Positions 34,368 to 37,616 of a stretch of 37,616 nt of DNA are shown here, one piece after another. The position numbers and the translations under genes are program-made. Each line of letters starts with the position of its first letter. Position 1 is the first letter of the stretch. Origin of the DNA: Phormidium tenue FACHB-886 (lineage in GTDB: Bacteria; Cyanobacteriota; Cyanobacteriia; Elainellales; Elainellaceae); the NCBI RefSeq assembly GCF_014764505.1, contig NZ_JACXWX010000045.1, positions 1-37,616 on the forward strand. The letters run 5' to 3'. The notes under the pieces are model-generated. The model searched no databases. It saw only the letters and a program-made list of their open reading frames with translations, and was not told where the DNA came from.

Positions 34368-36101
34368 GTGTATAAGGGAAGCGATATTTTAGGTAAACCG
34401 ATCGTTGCATACGATTCAGGCGAAAAATTTGGTCGAGTCAAAGATTTAATTTTCGACCAGGATAGCAACCAGCTCTTGGCACTGTTGATCAACGAGGGTG
34501 GCTGGTTTAGCGATGCGTTGGTCATTCCCTACCAAGGCATTCAGGCGATCGGCATTGATGCTGTAATAGTGCCTTCAGAAACCGCTGCTGTGCGAGTGGG
34601 TCAAATTCCGGAAGTAAAGCGAATTTTGGCACAAAACAATGTTCTAAAAGGAACGCATATTATGACCACAGATGGTCGTAATCTCGGCAGAATGATTGAC
34701 CTGTATTTCGATGAGCAGACAGGCGTGATTGAGGGCTACGAAGTATCAGGCGGGCTATTTGCCGATGCCTATTCCGGACGCTCCTTTGTCCCTGCTCCCC
34801 ACACCCTCAAGATCGGCGAGCAAATCGCCTTTGTGCCCTCTGAGATCGCCGATTTGATGGAGGAGCAGATTGGTGGCATCAAAGCAGCTATGCTGACAGC
34901 AAGCGAAAAGATTCAGGTAGCAGCTCAAGAGACAGGGCGGCAGCTTCAAGATGCCCAGCGAACAGCCGCAGTCTCACTGACCAACACAATCATCGACCCC
35001 TCAGAGCAAAAAGCGTTTGTAGTAGGCAGGACTGCCCAAGAAGATGTATTAACGCCAGACGGTTCGACCTTGGTGCGGGTGGGTCAGTCGATCACCCTGT
35101 TGAACGCAGAGCAAGCTGAGGAACTACGAATTCTAGATAAGCTTTACCGAGCAGCAGGTGGCAACGTTCGCCAGCGAGTTAGCGAGAAGCTGCAAGCCAC
35201 TGCTCAAGACACCAACACCCGCTTCCAAAGCGCCACCGGACAAGCCAGCCAGAAGCTAGAGGACACCCGGCGCAGTGCAACGGCTTCCTTCACCAATGCT
35301 GTCGTCAATCCAACGCAGCAAAAAGCTTTTGCGATCGGTAAAACGCCAGAGTGGACAGTCACTGCAGCTGGTGGTACTAAGGTGGCGATCAGCGGGCAGG
35401 TCGTAACTCCACTGATTGCCGAGAACGCAGAGCAGCTAGGCGTGCTAGACGAACTTTATCGAGCCACAGGTGGGCGACTGCGTAACCAGATAACCTCGCG
35501 AGCAGACAGTGCAGTAGCGGGATCCGTAGTCGAAGAAACCAGAGGTCGTCGAGTCCAGCAAACCGTCCGCGCCCGCAGTGGCTTCATTGTGGCAGCACCC
35601 GGTCAAATCGTCACTGACACAGTTATCGAACGAGCCAAGCTCTACCACGTTGAGCGGGAATTGCTGAACGCAGTCGGTCTTTCAACCAGCGCCGCCCTCC
35701 GCTACCGCACCAACAGCACAGCCTTTGCCATGAACAGCCGCTTTGATTCCACCAGCACTCGATTTGCTCAAGGCACAGCACAGGTAAAAATAGGGGCTCG
35801 CAACCTGTGGGAGCAGATGAAACAAGCTGCCGGCGATCTACAAGATCGCAGTGCCCGCACCCTAGAAGAGCAGCGGATTAAGGGGGCAGTCGGTCGTCCA
35901 GTCACTCGCGTCATCCTCAACGAAAACGATGAGATTATCCTCAACGTAGGCGATCTGATCACGCATCAGGCGATCGAGGCAGCTCGGCTAGCTGGCGTTT
36001 TAGATGTGCTGCTCAGCTCGGTGTATACGCAATCTCCAGAATTCTCCAAAGCGGAGATGAGTGCACCGGAACATGGTAAAGCTTCGCTAACCGCGAATTG
36101 A
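34368..36101 (+). CDS. PRC-barrel protein with four related C-terminal repeats
   Basis: 577 residues, GTG start with GGAGAGTAGGA just upstream. Residues 1-75 are one PRC-barrel (KGSDILGKPIVAYDSGEKFG, then RVKDLIFD) and about 90-160 a second (LKGTHIMTTDGRNLG, then MIDLYFDE). The rest has four diverged repeats starting about residues 205, 309, 394 and 508, each with a GR/GK element, a hydrophobic strand, a VGQxIT-like turn and a helix ending LDxLYRAxGG. Ala/Gln/Ser-rich helices lie between repeats 1-3. No signal peptide or membrane span. PRC-barrels are protein or RNA adaptor domains. Function unknown. It precedes a YvlD-like membrane gene. Confidence 0.82.
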   Translation: MYKGSDILGKPIVAYDSGEKFGRVKDLIFDQDSNQLLALLINEGGWFSDALVIPYQGIQAIGIDAVIVPSETAAVRVGQIPEVKRILAQNNVLKGTHIMTTDGRNLGRMIDLYFDEQTGVIEGYEVSGGLFADAYSGRSFVPAPHTLKIGEQIAFVPSEIADLMEEQIGGIKAAMLTASEKIQVAAQETGRQLQDAQRTAAVSLTNTIIDPSEQKAFVVGRTAQEDVLTPDGSTLVRVGQSITLLNAEQAEELRILDKLYRAAGGNVRQRVSEKLQATAQDTNTRFQSATGQASQKLEDTRRSATASFTNAVVNPTQQKAFAIGKTPEWTVTAAGGTKVAISGQVVTPLIAENAEQLGVLDELYRATGGRLRNQITSRADSAVAGSVVEETRGRRVQQTVRARSGFIVAAPGQIVTDTVIERAKLYHVERELLNAVGLSTSAALRYRTNSTAFAMNSRFDSTSTRFAQGTAQVKIGARNLWEQMKQAAGDLQDRSARTLEEQRIKGAVGRPVTRVILNENDEIILNVGDLITHQAIEAARLAGVLDVLLSSVYTQSPEFSKAEMSAPEHGKASLTAN

Positions 36102-36166
36102 ACAAATCGGATGGCAGGTAGCCTGCTATACGGTTCTACCCAAAAACAAGTTGAAAAACAGAGGTT

Positions 36167-36547
36167 ATGAATATGATTGGCTTTCTCCTAACAACGATCG
36201 CAACTGCGCTTAGCCTGTTGGTTACAGACTTAGTGGTTCCCGGCGTTGACGTTGCCACCTTTCCTGCCGCTATTATTGCAGGCTTAGCAGTAGGCGTAAT
36301 TAACTCAACAATTAGACCCACCCTTTCAGCGCTGTCGCTGCCGCTCAACTTCGTAACTTTAGGTTCGTTCTCGCTAGTTGTAAACGGTCTTTGCTTCTGG
36401 CTAGCATCATTAGTTGTGCCCGGCTTCTCCGTGAGCGGTATCATTGCTTTCCTGCTAGGACCGGTCATTCTGTCGTTTGTTAACACCTTCCTGAGCCGCT
36501 ACTTTGCCGAGCGTAGCCCCGAAACCAAGATCAGCACCAACGTATAG
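36167..36547 (+). CDS. Phage_holin_4_2 / YvlD-like membrane protein
   Basis: 126-residue inner-membrane protein with four hydrophobic helices and short loops. Family features are LVVPGVDVATFPAAIIAGLA, then GVINSTIRPTLSALSLPLN, and FWLASLVVPGFSV. Despite the family name it is a widespread chromosomal protein, not evidence of a phage. In Bacillus, relatives belong to envelope-stress-controlled operons. ATG 36173 is a second in-frame start (MNMIGF). A very strong hairpin follows. It lies 65 bp after the PRC-barrel gene. Confidence 0.9.
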   Translation: MNMIGFLLTTIATALSLLVTDLVVPGVDVATFPAAIIAGLAVGVINSTIRPTLSALSLPLNFVTLGSFSLVVNGLCFWLASLVVPGFSVSGIIAFLLGPVILSFVNTFLSRYFAERSPETKISTNV

Positions 36548-36592
36548 GTGCATTAACGTATAGGCAATATAAGCGCTACGCGCACAAGAATC

Positions 36593-36641
36593 AAAAAGCC
36601 AGAGTGCAGCTACCCACTGGGTAGCTGCACTCTGGCTTTTT
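36593..36641. terminator. Perfect 23-bp bidirectional terminator
   Basis: Left arm 36593-36615 and right arm 36619-36641 are perfectly complementary, loop ACT, with AAAAA/TTTTT at the ends. It ends both the YvlD-like gene and the convergent PPC-domain gene. Confidence 0.93.
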
Positions 36642-36658
36642 GGCGATCCCGTCGATTC

Positions 36659-37117
36659 CTAAACCGGACGCAGTCGCGTCACCTTTAAATTAAAAGACCC
36701 CAAGCCCTGACCCGCATAAGGGCTAACCCGAATAATGTAATCACCAGGGCGAGTAATCCGGGCAAACAGCAGAGAATTCGTTGACCCATCTGGACCATCA
36801 TCATTTTCAGTCACAGTCGAGCCGTCTGGTGCAATTAGCGAAATGATTGTGTCAAATTCTTCCGAGCTCAAATCCATCACCACCTGATCGCCTTCCTCAA
36901 ACGTCACGCGGTAGTCCCGGTAAAAGCCGCCAAAACCAGTCGGAATATCTTTATCCGTAAGCGTATCAGAAACCTCATTGCTATCAGGCAAAGGAGGGGG
37001 GCTATAAAACTGTGCTCCTGCAGACTGAGCATGAACCGAAAGAGCGCTAGCACAAACTGTGGCAGCAACAAGCGGCGCAACGAAAGGTATGCACTTTGAA
37101 CCTAAAAACTTTCGCAT
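36659..37117 (-). CDS. Secreted PPC-domain protein
   Basis: About 152 residues from ATG 37117, chosen because it gives a good signal peptide (MRKFLGSKCIPFVAPLVAAT, cleavage near VHAQS); the frame is open further upstream to 37291 but that extension reads as non-coding. The mature part is one bacterial pre-peptidase C-terminal (PPC) domain: GDQVVMDLSSEEFDTIISLI, then DDGPDGSTNSLLFARI and GDYIIRVSPYAGQGLGSFNL. PPC domains usually trail secreted peptidases and are cut off on maturation; a stand-alone one suggests a periplasmic or extracellular binding or structural role. Not linked to any peptidase gene in this window. Confidence 0.82.
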   Translation of the reverse strand: MRKFLGSKCIPFVAPLVAATVCASALSVHAQSAGAQFYSPPPLPDSNEVSDTLTDKDIPTGFGGFYRDYRVTFEEGDQVVMDLSSEEFDTIISLIAPDGSTVTENDDGPDGSTNSLLFARITRPGDYIIRVSPYAGQGLGSFNLKVTRLRPV

Positions 37118-37529
37118 AGCAAACAAGGCAGTCTCCCCACCAAAAACAATAAGAGTTCGTCCAATTATGCCGCATCTTTCAAACCGTCTGACCGAAAATC
37201 CGCTAAGATTTTTAGCTTCTAGGAAAAACAAGCTAATCGCATTGGTGCGATCGCCTCCTTCAAACCACCCCGCCGAAAACCGAAAGCCCACATAAACTCT
37301 CCGCCTCCCAACCTCTCACCATCCAGCATCGCCCTCATCTGGAGGAGGTGTCAGGAGACTCCCATGGCTCAGTCCACAAGCCCTCAAAGGTCATAGCTAA
37401 ACTAACCATCAAACATCTGGGTGAAAAAGGTAACTACACAGCCTTTTTCACGCAAATGTTTATTGTATAGCCCTACGTAATAGTAATAGGACGGTAATAT
37501 AGAGGATAAAAGAGCGTTGAGACCTGCTT
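37118..37529. other. Intergenic region before the transposase
   Basis: About 410 bp. It holds a 10-bp perfect hairpin GTGAAAAAGG/CCTTTTTCAC (37421-37451). A tiny reading frame at 37364 after GGAGGAGG (MAQSTSPQRS) is probably a remnant or chance. The left end of the insertion sequence must lie here, but I could not fix its terminal repeat. Confidence 0.4.
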
Positions 37530-37616
37530 ATGTCCGCCCCCTACAGCTACGACCTCCGCACCAAAGCCATCGAGGCAGTCAAACGCGGTGAACGCAAAAT
37601 TGCTGTGTGCCGACTG
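37530..37616 (+). CDS. IS630-family transposase, N-terminal fragment cut by the window edge
   Basis: Only the first 29 codons are present: MSAPYSYDLRTKAIEAVKRG, then ERKIAVCRL. This matches the start of the helix-turn-helix domain of IS630/ISY100-type transposases, common in cyanobacteria. The gene runs past the end of the window, so completeness cannot be judged. The rest of the element and its right end are outside. Confidence 0.85.
   Translation, partial: MSAPYSYDLRTKAIEAVKRGERKIAVCRL

Noticed and set aside
36167-36547. Prophage remnant suggested by the holin-family name
   Set aside because: Phage_holin_4_2/YvlD proteins are ordinary chromosomal membrane proteins, and no other phage gene is nearby.

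Overview
The window reads as chromosomal DNA of a cyanobacterium, most likely a filamentous Leptolyngbya-like lineage. Evidence seen directly is the very frequent HIP1-type octamer GCGATCGC and its core CGATCG throughout. Families typical of cyanobacteria (DUF1822, DUF928, DUF3370, CHAT-TPR, CHAT-CHASE2, FHA-type exoproteins, a GlgA2-like starch synthase and a proline dehydrogenase/P5C dehydrogenase fusion) point the same way. The species cannot be fixed from sequence alone.

Region 1 (about 0.15-16.7 kb) is a surface/secretion and caspase-like protease island. A periplasmic TPR-CHAT protein and a small two-domain peptidoglycan-binding protein lie on the minus strand. Divergent from them is a tight plus-strand run: a sigma-70-like protein, DUF1822, a membrane CHAT-CHASE2 protein and a secreted DUF928 protein. 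A second peptidoglycan-binding paralogue, a 1757-residue FHA/TpsA-type exoprotein and (minus strand) an RTX repeat protein follow. A 24-25 bp element (GCATAA, 11-12 nt, GCCCGCA) sits upstream of both peptidoglycan-binding genes and the RTX gene, in the same orientation relative to each gene. This suggests one regulon. I regard the island plus this element as the best candidate for an undescribed system.

Region 2 (17-24.3 kb) is all minus strand: an MFS exporter, a second RTX protein with a 76-residue internal tandem duplication, a GNAT acetyltransferase, glycogen synthase, and a likely operon of a UbiA-family (DPPR synthase-like) prenyltransferase, a YqeG-type HAD phosphatase and an SMR/EamA-like four-helix protein.

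Region 3 (24.7-32.4 kb) holds a single-pass membrane protein convergent with a PutA-like proline catabolic enzyme. It continues with an SGNH-like membrane protein that seems to have lost catalytic residues, a secreted DUF3370 protein whose start region carries a 16-bp tandem duplication, and PgsA.

Region 4 (32.5-36.6 kb) looks like a stress/envelope set: an acidic hydrophilic protein, Pmp3/YqaE, CsbD, a small membrane-anchored protein, a PRC-barrel repeat protein and a YvlD/phage-holin-4-like membrane protein. Region 5 (36.6 kb to the end) has a secreted PPC-domain protein and the first 29 codons of an IS630-type transposase cut by the window edge. Strong hairpin terminators separate several transcription units. 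I saw no rRNA, tRNA or CRISPR array.
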